From: Candidatus Woesearchaeota archaeon
GTDB lineage: Archaea; Nanobdellota; Nanobdellia; Woesearchaeales; UBA10216
Length of the DNA stretch: 41,087 nucleotides
NCBI GenBank assembly: GCA_016188155.1
Contig: JACPIH010000004.1
Coordinates: 1 to 41,087 of the forward strand
Direction: 5' to 3'
The translations under genes were made by a program, and so were the position numbers. The notes under the pieces were generated by a model. It did no database searches and was not told the DNA's origin. It saw nothing but the letters and a program-made list of their open reading frames with translations. Shown here piece by piece: positions 29,717 to 37,944 of this stretch (positions are counted from its first letter, which is position 1; the number at the start of each line of letters is the position of its first letter).

Positions 29717-29945
29717 CAAGAAGGTCTTTGAATTGGCAAAAAAGCTCCCTGATATAATGCCGGAGCCCTTTAAAGCCTTGGAGGAATATGATCGCACTCA
29801 TAAATTGAGGCGCTGGGACAATAAGGTCAGGGTCAACTTTACCTTGGACCCTAATCTTTACAGCAGGTTTAGGACTTACTGCGAGAAGGGGGGCTATAAA
29901 ATGAGCACTCTTGTGGAGAAGCTTATTAAGGAAGCAGTTCGCTAG
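29694..29945 (+). CDS. Ribbon-helix-helix antitoxin partner of Doc (predicted)
   Basis: 83 residues from ATG 29694, with AGGAGG about 10 nt upstream. The C-terminal 40 residues, VRVNFTLDPNLYSRFRTYCE then KMSTLVEKLIKEAVR, have the strand-helix-helix pattern of RHH DNA-binding domains. The N-terminal half (IFDKKVFELAKKLPDIMPEP, FKALEEYDRTHKL) would contact the toxin. The overlap with doc and the strong palindrome at the promoter argue for an autoregulated toxin-antitoxin operon. Confidence 0.72.
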   Translation: MHQPGIFDKKVFELAKKLPDIMPEPFKALEEYDRTHKLRRWDNKVRVNFTLDPNLYSRFRTYCEKGGYKMSTLVEKLIKEAVR

Positions 29946-29993
29946 CTTACGCAGCAAAATAAGTTTAAATACGGTGCCCTTTCCCTTCCTCAT

Positions 29994-30719
29994 ATGTTAT
30001 CTGTTGTGCTTGTTGAGCCAAAAACACCGGGAAACATTGGCTCTGTTGCCAGGGTGATGAAGAACTTCGGCGTTAGGCACCTGCTTCTGGTTAATCCCAA
30101 GTGCAATTATCTGGATGGCGAGGCTTATGGAAGGGCAATGCACGCCAGAGACATTTTGAAAGCTGCAACTATTGAAAAAAATTTAAGCAGCTGCTTAAAA
30201 AAATTTGACTATGCTGTTGCTACAACCTCTGACTTGGGCAGCGATTATAATGTGGTAAAATCTCCAATAACGCCTGGCCAGCTTGCTCAGCAGCTGCAGC
30301 GGTTTGGCAACGGCAAAGGTAAAGGCAGCAGAGTGGCTTTGGTGTTTGGAAGGGAAGGAACTGGCCTGACTGCCAAGGAAGTGGGCAGCTGTGACTTGGT
30401 TGTTACAATCCAATCTTCCAAAAAATACCCCTCGTTGAACCTTTCCCATGCCGTGGCTATTGTTCTCTACGAGATTTTCCAGAATTCCAGAGCAGTTAAG
30501 GTAGGCAGCCATATCCACCCAGCTTCTGCCAGTGATAAAAGGGTTGCCGTTTCAATGGTTGATGCCATTCTTGACAGGATGGATTTTGCAATCCACAGCA
30601 AGAAAGAGACCCAGGAAGTTGTCCTGTCCAGGCTCATAAACAAGTCCTTTCTCACTAAACGTGAAATGTATGCCTTTCTTGGATTCTTGAGGAAAATTGC
30701 AGAAATGATTAAAAAATGA
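29994..30719 (+). CDS. trmJ: TrmJ-type tRNA (cytidine32/uridine32-2'-O)-methyltransferase
   Basis: 241 residues. SPOUT-fold motifs are present: VVLVEPKTPGNIGSVARVMK (motif 1), ALVFGREGTGLTAKEV (motif 2) and YPSLNLSHAVAIVLYEIF (motif 3). This is the TrmJ/LasT branch of the SpoU family, which 2'-O-methylates nucleotide 32 in tRNA. The C-terminal extension (residues 175-241) is helical. TATA TTTAAATA (29964-29971) lies about 27 nt upstream of the ATG, indicating a leaderless message. Confidence 0.9.
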   Translation: MLSVVLVEPKTPGNIGSVARVMKNFGVRHLLLVNPKCNYLDGEAYGRAMHARDILKAATIEKNLSSCLKKFDYAVATTSDLGSDYNVVKSPITPGQLAQQLQRFGNGKGKGSRVALVFGREGTGLTAKEVGSCDLVVTIQSSKKYPSLNLSHAVAIVLYEIFQNSRAVKVGSHIHPASASDKRVAVSMVDAILDRMDFAIHSKKETQEVVLSRLINKSFLTKREMYAFLGFLRKIAEMIKK

Positions 30720-30723
30720 TTTT

Positions 30724-31059
30724 CTATGGCTTTGAGCGTTGCGCTGCAGCTATCGAGTCATAATATTTTTTTACCTTTACCTCTCCAGTTGGTTTTGCCA
30801 TTTCCCCAAGCGCGTAGTAAACGCGCTGGGCTTCCGGTCCCCAGCTGTAGCTGCCCTGCTGCTTTTCGACCTTTGCAACCTTGAAGTAACCTTTTTTGAC
30901 GCCGTTGCGTAGGCTGTAGTAAACTGCCCTCATAGTGACTTTTGGGAATAGCTTGGCATAATGCTTGTAAACATCGTAGCCGTGCAGCTCTCCGAACTGT
31001 GACAGTAGCTCAATTACGTTGTTCCTTACCGGGCTTCCAGCAGGCCTTCCTCGTTTCAT
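30724..31059 (-). CDS. Winged-helix DNA-binding protein
   Basis: 111 residues from ATG 31059, about 26 nt after a TATA-like GTTATTTATG on the minus strand. MKRGRPAGSPVRNNVIELLS begins with an AT-hook-like GRP and continues into a winged helix-turn-helix (HGYDVYKHYAKLFPKVTMRA, then VYYSLRNGVKKGYFKV). The tail is basic. It is probably a transcription regulator of its own or neighbouring genes. Similar to PadR-like folds only in outline; no family assigned. Confidence 0.65.
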   Translation of the reverse strand: MKRGRPAGSPVRNNVIELLSQFGELHGYDVYKHYAKLFPKVTMRAVYYSLRNGVKKGYFKVAKVEKQQGSYSWGPEAQRVYYALGEMAKPTGEVKVKKYYDSIAAAQRSKP

Positions 31060-31213
31060 GTTGCTGATGTTATAACTTCTGCATAAATAACTTTCCATAT
31101 TGAATTTTGCAGAATCTTTTATCTTTTCAGGCAAACCTTTAAATAGTAAGATTAGGCAGCAACGTCTAATTTAGTCGATAATAACTAATTGTTTGAACGT
31201 GAGGTGAAGAAGA

Positions 31214-31360
31214 ATGGTTGAAGGAAGGTGCATGAAGTGCAAGAAGCCTGTTCAGATTAAGGACGGCAAGGAAATCACGATGAAGAACGGCATGAAGGCC
31301 ATGAAGGGTCTTTGCCCGAAGTGCGGCACAAAGGTCTTCAGGATTCTCGGAAAGGCTTAA
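31214..31360 (+). CDS. Small zinc-finger protein (DUF5679-like, 48 aa)
   Basis: 48 residues: MVEGRCMKCKKPVQIKDGKE, a basic middle with several Met/Lys, and GLCPKCGTKVFRILGKA. Two CxxC pairs form a zinc ribbon as in DUF5679. GAGGTGA (31201-31207) is a strong ribosome-binding site 6 nt before the ATG, and the TATA box TTTAAATAG (31138-31146) predicts a leader of about 45 nt, unlike the leaderless neighbours. Probably RNA or ribosome associated; function unknown. Confidence 0.85.
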   Translation: MVEGRCMKCKKPVQIKDGKEITMKNGMKAMKGLCPKCGTKVFRILGKA

Positions 31361-31363
31361 GGG

Positions 31364-31400
31364 CCTTTTCTTTTTTCTTTTCTTTATTCTTCTTGCTTTC
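31364..31400 (+). terminator. T-rich terminator after the zinc-finger gene
   Basis: Immediately after the TAA there is a stretch of mostly T with scattered C (TTTTCTTTTTTCTTTTCTTT and on), the form of factor-independent archaeal terminators. No stem precedes it. Confidence 0.6.
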
Positions 31401-31463
31401 AACTTTTTCTCACGGTTTTTTTTTCCAAAAAGCATTTAAATAAGAGTTTGTACGTCTGCAGTT

Positions 31464-31925
31464 ATGGCCAAGAGTTGTTTGCTGTTTGCATCACTTCTCA
31501 TAGCAACACTTGCACTCGCTGCAGTTCCTGTGTTTGCACATGCTGCTGGCTTTAATGAAACAAAAAAGCTTATTGATTCAAACGTTGCCTGCGATGAGCT
31601 GACTGACGAACAGCTTGAGGAGATTGGCGAATACTACATGGAGCAGATGCATCCTGGAGAGGCTCATGAGTTCATGCACCAGAGGATGGGGCTTGCGGAA
31701 GGCTCAGAAACAGAAGAGAAGTTTCACATAAATCTCGCTAAAACAATGTACTGTGGCGAATTAAGCACGGGCATGACGGGCATGGGGATGGGTGGCATGA
31801 TGGGTGCTTCGTCCAGCTTATGGAGTTTTAACAGCGCTCTTTTTTCTGTACTTCTAATTCTGTCAATAATTGCGTTAGTTTTGCTAATCATTTGGCTTTA
31901 CAAAGCTATTAAGAGAAGGAAATGA
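31464..31925 (+). CDS. Secreted/membrane Met-rich protein (153 aa)
   Basis: 153 residues: an N-terminal signal sequence (LLFASLLIATLALAAVPVFA), an external helical region containing YYMEQMHPGEAHEFMHQRMG and FHINLAKTMYCG, a Gly/Met-rich linker (GMTGMGMGGMMG) and a C-terminal transmembrane helix (VLLILSIIALVLLIIWLY) with a basic end. The His/Met-rich pattern could bind copper, but this is only suggestive. The next gene (trmO) starts 1 bp after its stop, so the two are cotranscribed. TATA about 26 nt before the ATG. Confidence 0.7.
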   Translation: MAKSCLLFASLLIATLALAAVPVFAHAAGFNETKKLIDSNVACDELTDEQLEEIGEYYMEQMHPGEAHEFMHQRMGLAEGSETEEKFHINLAKTMYCGELSTGMTGMGMGGMMGASSSLWSFNSALFSVLLILSIIALVLLIIWLYKAIKRRK

Positions 31926-31926
31926 T

Positions 31927-32367
31927 ATGGAAGAAATCATCCTTAAGCCAATCGGGTTTGTAAGAAACAATGTCAAAGCGCCCAGGTTCGGGAACTTTGC
32001 CAATGAGGTTTCTGAGATTGTAGTGGATGAGAAATTTACTGAGGCTTTGAAAGGCATTGACGATTATTCCCACGTTATCATTGTTTACTGGATGGACAAG
32101 GTTAAGGAGCATGTTATCCAGCACAGGCCCCAGGGCAACCCGAACGTGCCAATCGTTGGCATTTTCGCCTGCCGCTGCCCCCAGAGGCCAAACCCGATTG
32201 CAATCACAACCGTAAAGCTGGTTGGCCATGAAGGGAACAAAATTAAGGTAAAAGGCCTGGATACCTTGGATGGAACCCCAGTCATCGACATCAAGCCTTA
32301 CTGGCCCCAGTATGACAAGGTTGAGGACGGAAAAATACCTGACTGGGTTAATAAACTTGAGTTCTAG
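31927..32367 (+). CDS. trmO: TrmO-type tRNA methyltransferase (UPF0066)
   Basis: 146 residues: KPIGFVRNNVKAPRFGNFAN at the start, DYSHVIIVYWMDKVKEHVI, then RCPQRPNPIAITTVKLVGHE and the terminal LDGTPVIDIKPYWPQYD are the conserved blocks of the beta-barrel TrmO (YaeB) family. TrmO uses SAM to methylate N6 of t6A37 in tRNA. KEOPS subunit Pcc1, which helps make t6A, is encoded in the same window. Translation is probably coupled to the upstream membrane protein gene. Confidence 0.9.
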   Translation: MEEIILKPIGFVRNNVKAPRFGNFANEVSEIVVDEKFTEALKGIDDYSHVIIVYWMDKVKEHVIQHRPQGNPNVPIVGIFACRCPQRPNPIAITTVKLVGHEGNKIKVKGLDTLDGTPVIDIKPYWPQYDKVEDGKIPDWVNKLEF

Positions 32368-32417
32368 GGGCTGATTCCGCACAAACTTTTTATCCCGTTG
32401 TGTTTCTCGTTGCAGCT

Positions 32418-33155
32418 ATGGAGCTTGACATTGCAGCCTTTAATGACGCCTTGGGCAAAAATGCCGTAATAATCCTCAGCTGCAGCTGCGAAATCCATTA
32501 CAGCGGCAGGGCTGAGAGCTTTCTTGGCAGCGGCGGCAGGATTATTGTAATTAAAGCCGACAAAACACTTTTAATCCACCAGCCGGCAGGCAGCAATCCC
32601 ATTAATTACATGAAAGAAGGCACCAGCTACAGCCTTTCCCGCAATGAAGGAAAACTCGTTCTTCGCTGCAGCAATATTCCTTTGAAGGAATACATGGACA
32701 TCTTTATCTCAAAAGTCCATTCTTTCCAGCAGCTGCAGATGGAAGATTCCGCGAAAATCCAGCTTGTTGGCTCTGAAAGGGATATGTCTGACATGATTTA
32801 CGGTAATCCTGCTTTGATTGAGCCTGGCTTCAAGCCTCTCAGTCGTGAGGAGCATACAAAATACGGCTTTATTGACGTTTTCGGCTACGATAAAAACAAT
32901 GTTCTTGTCGTCATCGAATGCAAGCGGTACACAGCAGACTTGAAGGCTGTTGACCAGCTGCAGCGCTATGTCAAGAAAATCAAGGAGCTAAAGGGCCTTG
33001 TCAAAGTCCGCGGCATAATAGCAGCCCCGGAAATTTCCCCAAACACTCTTCAGATGCTGAAGGACAACGGGTTTGAGTACAGAAAGATTTCCCCGCCAAA
33101 GTACCTTGAGCGTTTTAACAAGGGCCAGAAAAGCCTTGGGGACTATGAGTCTTAG
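32418..33155 (+). CDS. nucS: Endonuclease NucS/EndoMS
   Basis: 245 residues from ATG 32418 (TATA about 28 nt upstream). The N-terminal beta-barrel domain (LSCSCEIHYSGRAESFLGSG, VIKADKTLLIHQPAGSNPIN) and the C-terminal RecB-like nuclease domain with GFIDVFGYDKNN and VVIECKRYTADLKAVDQLQR (catalytic D and ExK) are typical. NucS cuts both strands at mismatches and works with PCNA. The C-terminal QKSLGDYES resembles a degenerate PIP box. It converges on ppsA. Confidence 0.93.
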   Translation: MELDIAAFNDALGKNAVIILSCSCEIHYSGRAESFLGSGGRIIVIKADKTLLIHQPAGSNPINYMKEGTSYSLSRNEGKLVLRCSNIPLKEYMDIFISKVHSFQQLQMEDSAKIQLVGSERDMSDMIYGNPALIEPGFKPLSREEHTKYGFIDVFGYDKNNVLVVIECKRYTADLKAVDQLQRYVKKIKELKGLVKVRGIIAAPEISPNTLQMLKDNGFEYRKISPPKYLERFNKGQKSLGDYES

Positions 33156-33158
33156 AAG

Positions 33159-35591
33159 TTACTGGCCGTGCCTTTGCATCCGCTTTTCTTTTGCTGCTAT
33201 CGTCATCAGCGTCTTCACAACTGCATCCGGGTTTAGTGATATTGAATCTATCCCGCATTCTACCAAGAACTCAGCAAATTCAGGATAATCGCTTGGGGCC
33301 TGCCCGCAAATTCCAATCTTTCTCTTCTTTTTCTTTGCGACTTCTATGACGTGCTTTACCATCCATTTTACTGCGTCGTTCCTTTCGTTGAAAATGTGGC
33401 TTATGAGTTCAGAGTCGCGGTCAACGGCGAGCGTGAACTGCGTCAGGTCGTTGCTGCCTATGCTGAAGCCGTCAAAAATCCCTGCAAATTCCTCAGCAAG
33501 GATTACGTTGCTTGGCACCTCGCACATCACATATACATCAAGCCCGTCCTTGTGCTGCTTTAGTCCGTAGGAAGCCATTGCGGCGATGACTTTCTTTCCT
33601 TCTTCCGGGGTTCTGCACATGGGAACCATTGCTTTTATGTTTATCAGCCCAATTTCTTCCCTTGCCTTGAGGAAGGCCTTGCATTCAAGCTCGAAAGCTT
33701 TTTTGTAAGCCTCGCTGTAGTACCGGCTGGCGCCTCTCCATCCAAGCATCGGATTCTCTTCTTTTGGCTCGAACAGGTGCCCTCCTATGAGGTTGGCGTA
33801 TTCGTTGCTTTTGAAGTCGCTCAGCCGGACTATTACGTCATTCGGGTAGAATGCGGCAGCAATGGTTGCGATTCCTTCTGCTAATCTGTCAATAAAATAT
33901 TGTTTCTTGTCCTTGTAGCTGTGAGTGAGCCCTTCTATCGTCTTTTTCACAACAACGTCCTTTATTTTGTCGTATTCCACAAGTGCAAGGGGGTGTATTG
34001 CTATGTAATTATTGATTATGAACTCCTCCCTTGCCAGCCCTACCCCCTGAACTGGCAAAAAGCTGTACTTGAATGCCTCTTCCGGGCTTCCTATGTTCAC
34101 CATTACTTTTGTCCTTGTTTTCGGCAGCCGCTTCAGGTCAATGTGCTCAACGTCGTATTTCAGCAGCCCATTGTAAACCCGGCCTTCTTCGCCTTCGCTG
34201 CAGCTAACTGTTATCTTTTGCCCTTCTGCTATTTTCTCTGTTGCGTTGTTTGTTCCCACAATGCAGGGTATGCCCAGCTCCCTGCTCACAATTGCAGCGT
34301 GGCATGCCTTGCCGCCCCTGTTGGTGACTATTGCGGCTGCCATTTTCATGATAGGCACCCAGTCCGGGTCTGTCATTTCTGTTACAAGCACTTCTCCTGC
34401 TTTGAACTCCTTGATGTGCCTTATTTCCCTGATTATGTGTGCCGTGCCCTGGCCAATCCTGTCCCCAACGCTCTGCCCGGAAGCCAGCAGCCTGCCTCCC
34501 TCTTTCAGGACATACCTGTCAAGCCGGGTGATATCCCTGCCTGCCTGGACTGTTTCAGGCCTTGCCTGCACTATGAACAGCTTTCCCGTCAAGCCGTCCT
34601 TTGCCCATTCAAGGTCCATTGGAGTGGGCTTGCGGTTCTTCTGCGAGTAGTGGCTCTCTACTATGCATGCCCACCTTGCCAGCGTCAGTATTTCCTCGTC
34701 TTTGAGAACATAGTTTTTCCTCTCCTCATACGGTACATCCACATTTTTTGTCGTTGCGGCGCCTTCCTGGTTGTACACCATGCGTATCTTTTTGTCGCCA
34801 AGCTTCTTTGATATGATTGCCCTGTGCCCTTTCATCAGGGTTGGCTTGAAAACACTGTATTCGTCAGGGTTTATCCTGCCTTTCACTATGTTTTCTCCAA
34901 GCCCGTATCCTGCGCTTATCGCAACAACGTCCTTAAATCCTGATTCTGTGTCTATGGTAAAAATAACCCCTGAGCCTGCTTTGTCAGACCTGACCATTTT
35001 CTGGACCCCAATTGATAATGCAACTTTGAAATGGTCAAAGCCTTTCTCATGCCTGTAAACTATTGCCCTGTTGGTAAACAATGACGCAAAGCACTTCCTG
35101 CACGCTTCCAGAAGTGAGCTTTCCCCTCTTATGTTCAAATACGATTCCTGCTGTCCTGCAAAGCTTGCTCCGGGCAGGTCCTCGGCTGTTGCAGAGCTCC
35201 TTACAGCTACATCAACATGGCTGCCGTACTCCTTGCACATCTTTGCATATGCTTCGGCAATCTCTTTTTTGAGCTTCTGCGGGAACTCTGCCCCCATGAT
35301 GAGCTCCCTGACGTGGTGCCCGGCTTCTGCCAGCTTTTCAACGTCCTTGACTTTGAGCCCTGAGAGAATCCTTCTGACGTCTTTCTCTATTCCTGCTTCC
35401 CTGAATAAAAGCCTGTAGGCTGTTGCTGTTATCGCAAATCCGTTTGGTATGTTCACGCCTTTCCTGACCAGCTCGCGGTACATCTCGCCCAGCGAGGAAT
35501 TCTTCCCGCCCACAAGCGGGGTGTCCTCTATTGTTATCTCATTGAACCACAGAATAAGTGAATTCTTCTTGTTTTTGGTTTCCTTGTCCAA
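33159..35591 (-). CDS. ppsA: Phosphoenolpyruvate synthase
   Basis: 810 residues. It makes PEP from pyruvate and ATP for gluconeogenesis, or possibly runs in reverse in fermenters. The N-terminal ATP-grasp domain has VGGKNSSLGEMYRELVRKG and VRSSATAEDLPGASFAGQQE; the phospho-His is in TNRGGKACHAAIVSRELGIP (about residue 431); the C-terminal TIM barrel contains IGSNDLTQFTLAVDRDSE and the catalytic Cys in KIGICGQAPSDYPEF. The start is a TTG at 35591 with a GAGGGGGAAG ribosome-binding site; the first internal ATG would cut into the conserved GGKNSSLGE. A TATA element (TTTAAATAA) lies near 35640. Confidence 0.96.
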   Translation of the reverse strand: MDKETKNKKNSLILWFNEITIEDTPLVGGKNSSLGEMYRELVRKGVNIPNGFAITATAYRLLFREAGIEKDVRRILSGLKVKDVEKLAEAGHHVRELIMGAEFPQKLKKEIAEAYAKMCKEYGSHVDVAVRSSATAEDLPGASFAGQQESYLNIRGESSLLEACRKCFASLFTNRAIVYRHEKGFDHFKVALSIGVQKMVRSDKAGSGVIFTIDTESGFKDVVAISAGYGLGENIVKGRINPDEYSVFKPTLMKGHRAIISKKLGDKKIRMVYNQEGAATTKNVDVPYEERKNYVLKDEEILTLARWACIVESHYSQKNRKPTPMDLEWAKDGLTGKLFIVQARPETVQAGRDITRLDRYVLKEGGRLLASGQSVGDRIGQGTAHIIREIRHIKEFKAGEVLVTEMTDPDWVPIMKMAAAIVTNRGGKACHAAIVSRELGIPCIVGTNNATEKIAEGQKITVSCSEGEEGRVYNGLLKYDVEHIDLKRLPKTRTKVMVNIGSPEEAFKYSFLPVQGVGLAREEFIINNYIAIHPLALVEYDKIKDVVVKKTIEGLTHSYKDKKQYFIDRLAEGIATIAAAFYPNDVIVRLSDFKSNEYANLIGGHLFEPKEENPMLGWRGASRYYSEAYKKAFELECKAFLKAREEIGLINIKAMVPMCRTPEEGKKVIAAMASYGLKQHKDGLDVYVMCEVPSNVILAEEFAGIFDGFSIGSNDLTQFTLAVDRDSELISHIFNERNDAVKWMVKHVIEVAKKKKRKIGICGQAPSDYPEFAEFLVECGIDSISLNPDAVVKTLMTIAAKEKRMQRHGQ

Positions 35592-35731
35592 CTAAACTTC
35601 CCCCTCTTTTCTGCTGATGGCTGTTACCACAGCTGCCGCTTATTTAAACTTTGCTTTTTCTCCCTTCTACATGATGTTTTTAATTTTTGCCCTTGGAAAA
35701 GTATTAATACGCCCGTGTTACAGCGTATTTT

Positions 35732-36445
35732 ATGGCAGCTAATAGCAAATTGCAAAAATATTCAAACTTATTACGTCTTGTCATTGTGGCATCTGCTCCT
35801 GTAATGATTATTCTTGCAAGCTACGCGTTTCTGCTTTCAAGCAATGGCTATCTTTACTCTCTCGCAGCAGCCACAGCCACCCCGGAAAATGCAGCGCAGC
35901 AAATGACTAGGGAAACCGCAACGGCTGTATCGGCAGACGTTATTGCTTACGTTAAAGGTGACGAATCGGGGATGCAGTATGCCTCTTATTTTAGGCCTGA
36001 GGAGCTCTCCCATCTTGCTGATGTCAGGGCTGTAATGTCTGCATTGTTTGCCCTTATGTATTTTCTGGCAGTAGTTACTGCAGCTTCGATAGTCTGGCTT
36101 TTTGTTATCTCACGCAATACTGCATCTTTTATCTTTGCCTTGAAACAGGCATTTTTTTGGTCAGGACTGGCTGCTGTGGCCTCGGTTGCCATCCTGTTTA
36201 TCGCGTCTCTTGGCTTCGATTTAGCCTTTACAGCTTTTCACAAGCTTCTTTTTAGAAGCGGCCAGTGGCAGTTCCCTTCCGATTACCTGCTTGTTAACCT
36301 CTTTACTACTGATTTTTTTGCAGGGATGGCAAGGGACATTTTGCTTGGCTCCCTGTTTTTCGGGGTTTCTCTGATCGCTGCAGCTGCCGCTGCCAAGAAA
36401 TTTATCCGGCCAAGTGCTAAGAAGGTGGTGAATGTTGGAAAGTAG
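35732..36445 (+). CDS. DUF1461/TIGR01906-like integral membrane protein
   Basis: 237 residues with four predicted transmembrane helices (about 14-35, 99-125, 137-160 and 205-225). The external segment contains FRPEELSHLADVRAVM and FHKLLFRSGQWQFPSDYLLV, then NLFTTDFFAGMARDILLG, the pattern of the DUF1461 family. Function is unknown. ATG 35732 lies about 26 nt after GTATTAATAC. The nth gene overlaps its 3' end by 14 bp. Confidence 0.82.
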   Translation: MAANSKLQKYSNLLRLVIVASAPVMIILASYAFLLSSNGYLYSLAAATATPENAAQQMTRETATAVSADVIAYVKGDESGMQYASYFRPEELSHLADVRAVMSALFALMYFLAVVTAASIVWLFVISRNTASFIFALKQAFFWSGLAAVASVAILFIASLGFDLAFTAFHKLLFRSGQWQFPSDYLLVNLFTTDFFAGMARDILLGSLFFGVSLIAAAAAAKKFIRPSAKKVVNVGK

Positions 36446-37085
36446 CTTTTCGCAGTCAAAAGCGTTGAAAATAATCTCTCTGCTTAAGCAGCGATATGGC
36501 CGAAGCTTCCACCGCAATGAAGACCCCTTTTTTGTTCTCATCTTTACAGTTCTTTCAGCAAGGAACCGGGACGCCCAGACTTACAAGGCAGCCACGGCAT
36601 TGTTCAGGCGATTCCCAACGATGAAAGGTTTGGCGGCTGCAACAACCGCCGAAATTGAAAAAACAATCAAATTCATCGGCCTTTTCAGGCAGAAGGCAAA
36701 AAGAGTCAAGGCAATTTCGCAGCAGCTGTTACAGAAGTACGGCGGCAAAGTCCCGGACTCTATGGATGAGCTGCTGCAGCTTCCAGGAGTTGGAAGGAAA
36801 ACAGCCAGCTGCGTTCTCATTTACGCCTACAACAAGCCAGCTATTGCCGTTGACACCCACGTCCACAGGATTTCCAACCGCATTGGCCTTGTAAAAACAA
36901 AATCTCCTGAGCAGACAGAGAAAGCGTTGATGCAGCTGCTGCCGAAAGGTAAATGGCTCGACATCAACGAACTTCTAGTGAAGCATGGTCAGCAGACCTG
37001 CCTGCCAATTAAGCCGAGATGCCCTGAGTGCCCTGTTAAGAAATACTGCAATTATTACGTGACTATTTTCCAGAAATCCCTTTGA
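36432..37085 (+). CDS. nth: Endonuclease III (Nth) DNA glycosylase/AP lyase
   Basis: 217 residues. The helix-hairpin-helix LPGVGRKTASCVLIY carries the catalytic Lys, and the catalytic Asp is in AVDTHVHRISNRIGL. The [4Fe-4S] loop has the C-x6-C-x2-C-x5-C spacing (CLPIKPRCPECPVKKYC). It removes oxidised pyrimidines. It starts inside the preceding gene with GGTGGTGA upstream, and its 3' end overlaps the converging YkgJ-type gene by 23 bp. Confidence 0.95.
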   Translation: MLESSFSQSKALKIISLLKQRYGRSFHRNEDPFFVLIFTVLSARNRDAQTYKAATALFRRFPTMKGLAAATTAEIEKTIKFIGLFRQKAKRVKAISQQLLQKYGGKVPDSMDELLQLPGVGRKTASCVLIYAYNKPAIAVDTHVHRISNRIGLVKTKSPEQTEKALMQLLPKGKWLDINELLVKHGQQTCLPIKPRCPECPVKKYCNYYVTIFQKSL

Positions 37086-37494
37086 ACGTCCTTTCGGCTT
37101 CTTCCTGCGACCTTTTTATTTTTTCTTCTGATGTTGCCGAAGTTGGCGCATTATTCAGCAGCTGCATTATCCTTTTGCCTTCTTCTGTTTTCTTATCAGT
37201 GTAATTGTAAATCGGGTTCTCTGCCAAGTCACACATCCTTTTTCCGGGAAAATCCCTGCAGTTGTTCGGCCTGTTTTCATAGATTGTGCAAATCCCGATT
37301 CTGCCTTCCCGCTTGAAGAACGTGCACCATCCATTCTCCCGCTTCAGCAGCGGCTTCCCGTCGTTATCGGCAGCAACAAATTCTTCTCGTTTGCGGCCGC
37401 TGCCTTTTTCTATTCGCTTTATGTCCTTCTCGCTTAATCTGACCGTCAATGTGCAGCACAGACCACAGAAGGTGCAGTTGTCAGGAATGGTCAT
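37063..37494 (-). CDS. YkgJ-type cysteine-cluster protein
   Basis: 143 residues: CTFCGLCCTLTVRLSEKDIK at the N-terminus (CxxCxxCC), then WCTFFKREGRIGICTIYENR and PNNCRDFPGKRMCDL. This Cys pattern is that of the YkgJ/Fe-S-or-zinc cluster family (CxxCxxCC...C...C...C). The biochemical role is not established. TATA AATATTTAAATT on the minus strand about 29 nt before ATG 37494. The C-terminal 30 residues are charged and helical. Confidence 0.85.
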   Translation of the reverse strand: MTIPDNCTFCGLCCTLTVRLSEKDIKRIEKGSGRKREEFVAADNDGKPLLKRENGWCTFFKREGRIGICTIYENRPNNCRDFPGKRMCDLAENPIYNYTDKKTEEGKRIMQLLNNAPTSATSEEKIKRSQEEAERTFKGISGK

Positions 37495-37545
37495 ATTTGG
37501 CTTGGCTGCTTTCTGTTCAATTTAAATATTCTGTGATTCCTCAGG

Positions 37546-37881
37546 TCAAACTTTCGACTGCTTGTAAAACCGGCTTAAGAATGGCTCGTGACTACCTGTT
37601 ATTGCTTCAACAGCTGCCTCAATCTGAATAGCACTTCTGTATGGGATTTTTCCTCCACTAAACCAGTCATGTAAGGAGGCATAGTTTACCTCTGAAAGTT
37701 TGCCGGAAGGATCGTGAATTGCCAAAATGTCAATAAGCTTCTCTCTGGATGTGCCGCCCATCTGCCTTATCAGTTCCTGCATGACAGAGTGTATTGACGG
37801 CTGCTTCATTAGCTCCTCAAGGTCTATGCCAACTTTCGGTTGCCCGTTGGCACCGAAAGGTTTTATACGGTCTCCTGCCAT
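37546..37881 (-). CDS. Hypothetical protein with HTH-like C-terminal half
   Basis: 111 residues from ATG 37881, about 27 nt after the TATA box ATATTTAAACC on the minus strand (a GTG at 37890 is also possible). The C-terminal half (LSEVNYASLHDWFSGGKIPY, then RSAIQIEAAVEAITG) has the spacing of a Cro/cI-like helix-turn-helix, while the N-terminal half (VMQELIRQMGGTSREKLIDI) is helical. It may be a transcription factor. No family recognised. Confidence 0.55.
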   Translation of the reverse strand: MAGDRIKPFGANGQPKVGIDLEELMKQPSIHSVMQELIRQMGGTSREKLIDILAIHDPSGKLSEVNYASLHDWFSGGKIPYRSAIQIEAAVEAITGSHEPFLSRFYKQSKV

Positions 37882-37944
37882 GCCTGACACGGTGCTTTAC
37901 TTTGGTTTAAATATTATTCTATGACGTCGTTCCAACTTCTGGCA

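Noticed and set aside
33900-34811. A 303-codon open frame on the plus strand
   Set aside because: It is antisense to ppsA; the translation is Phe/Cys/Leu-rich, typical of a shadow of a conserved gene.
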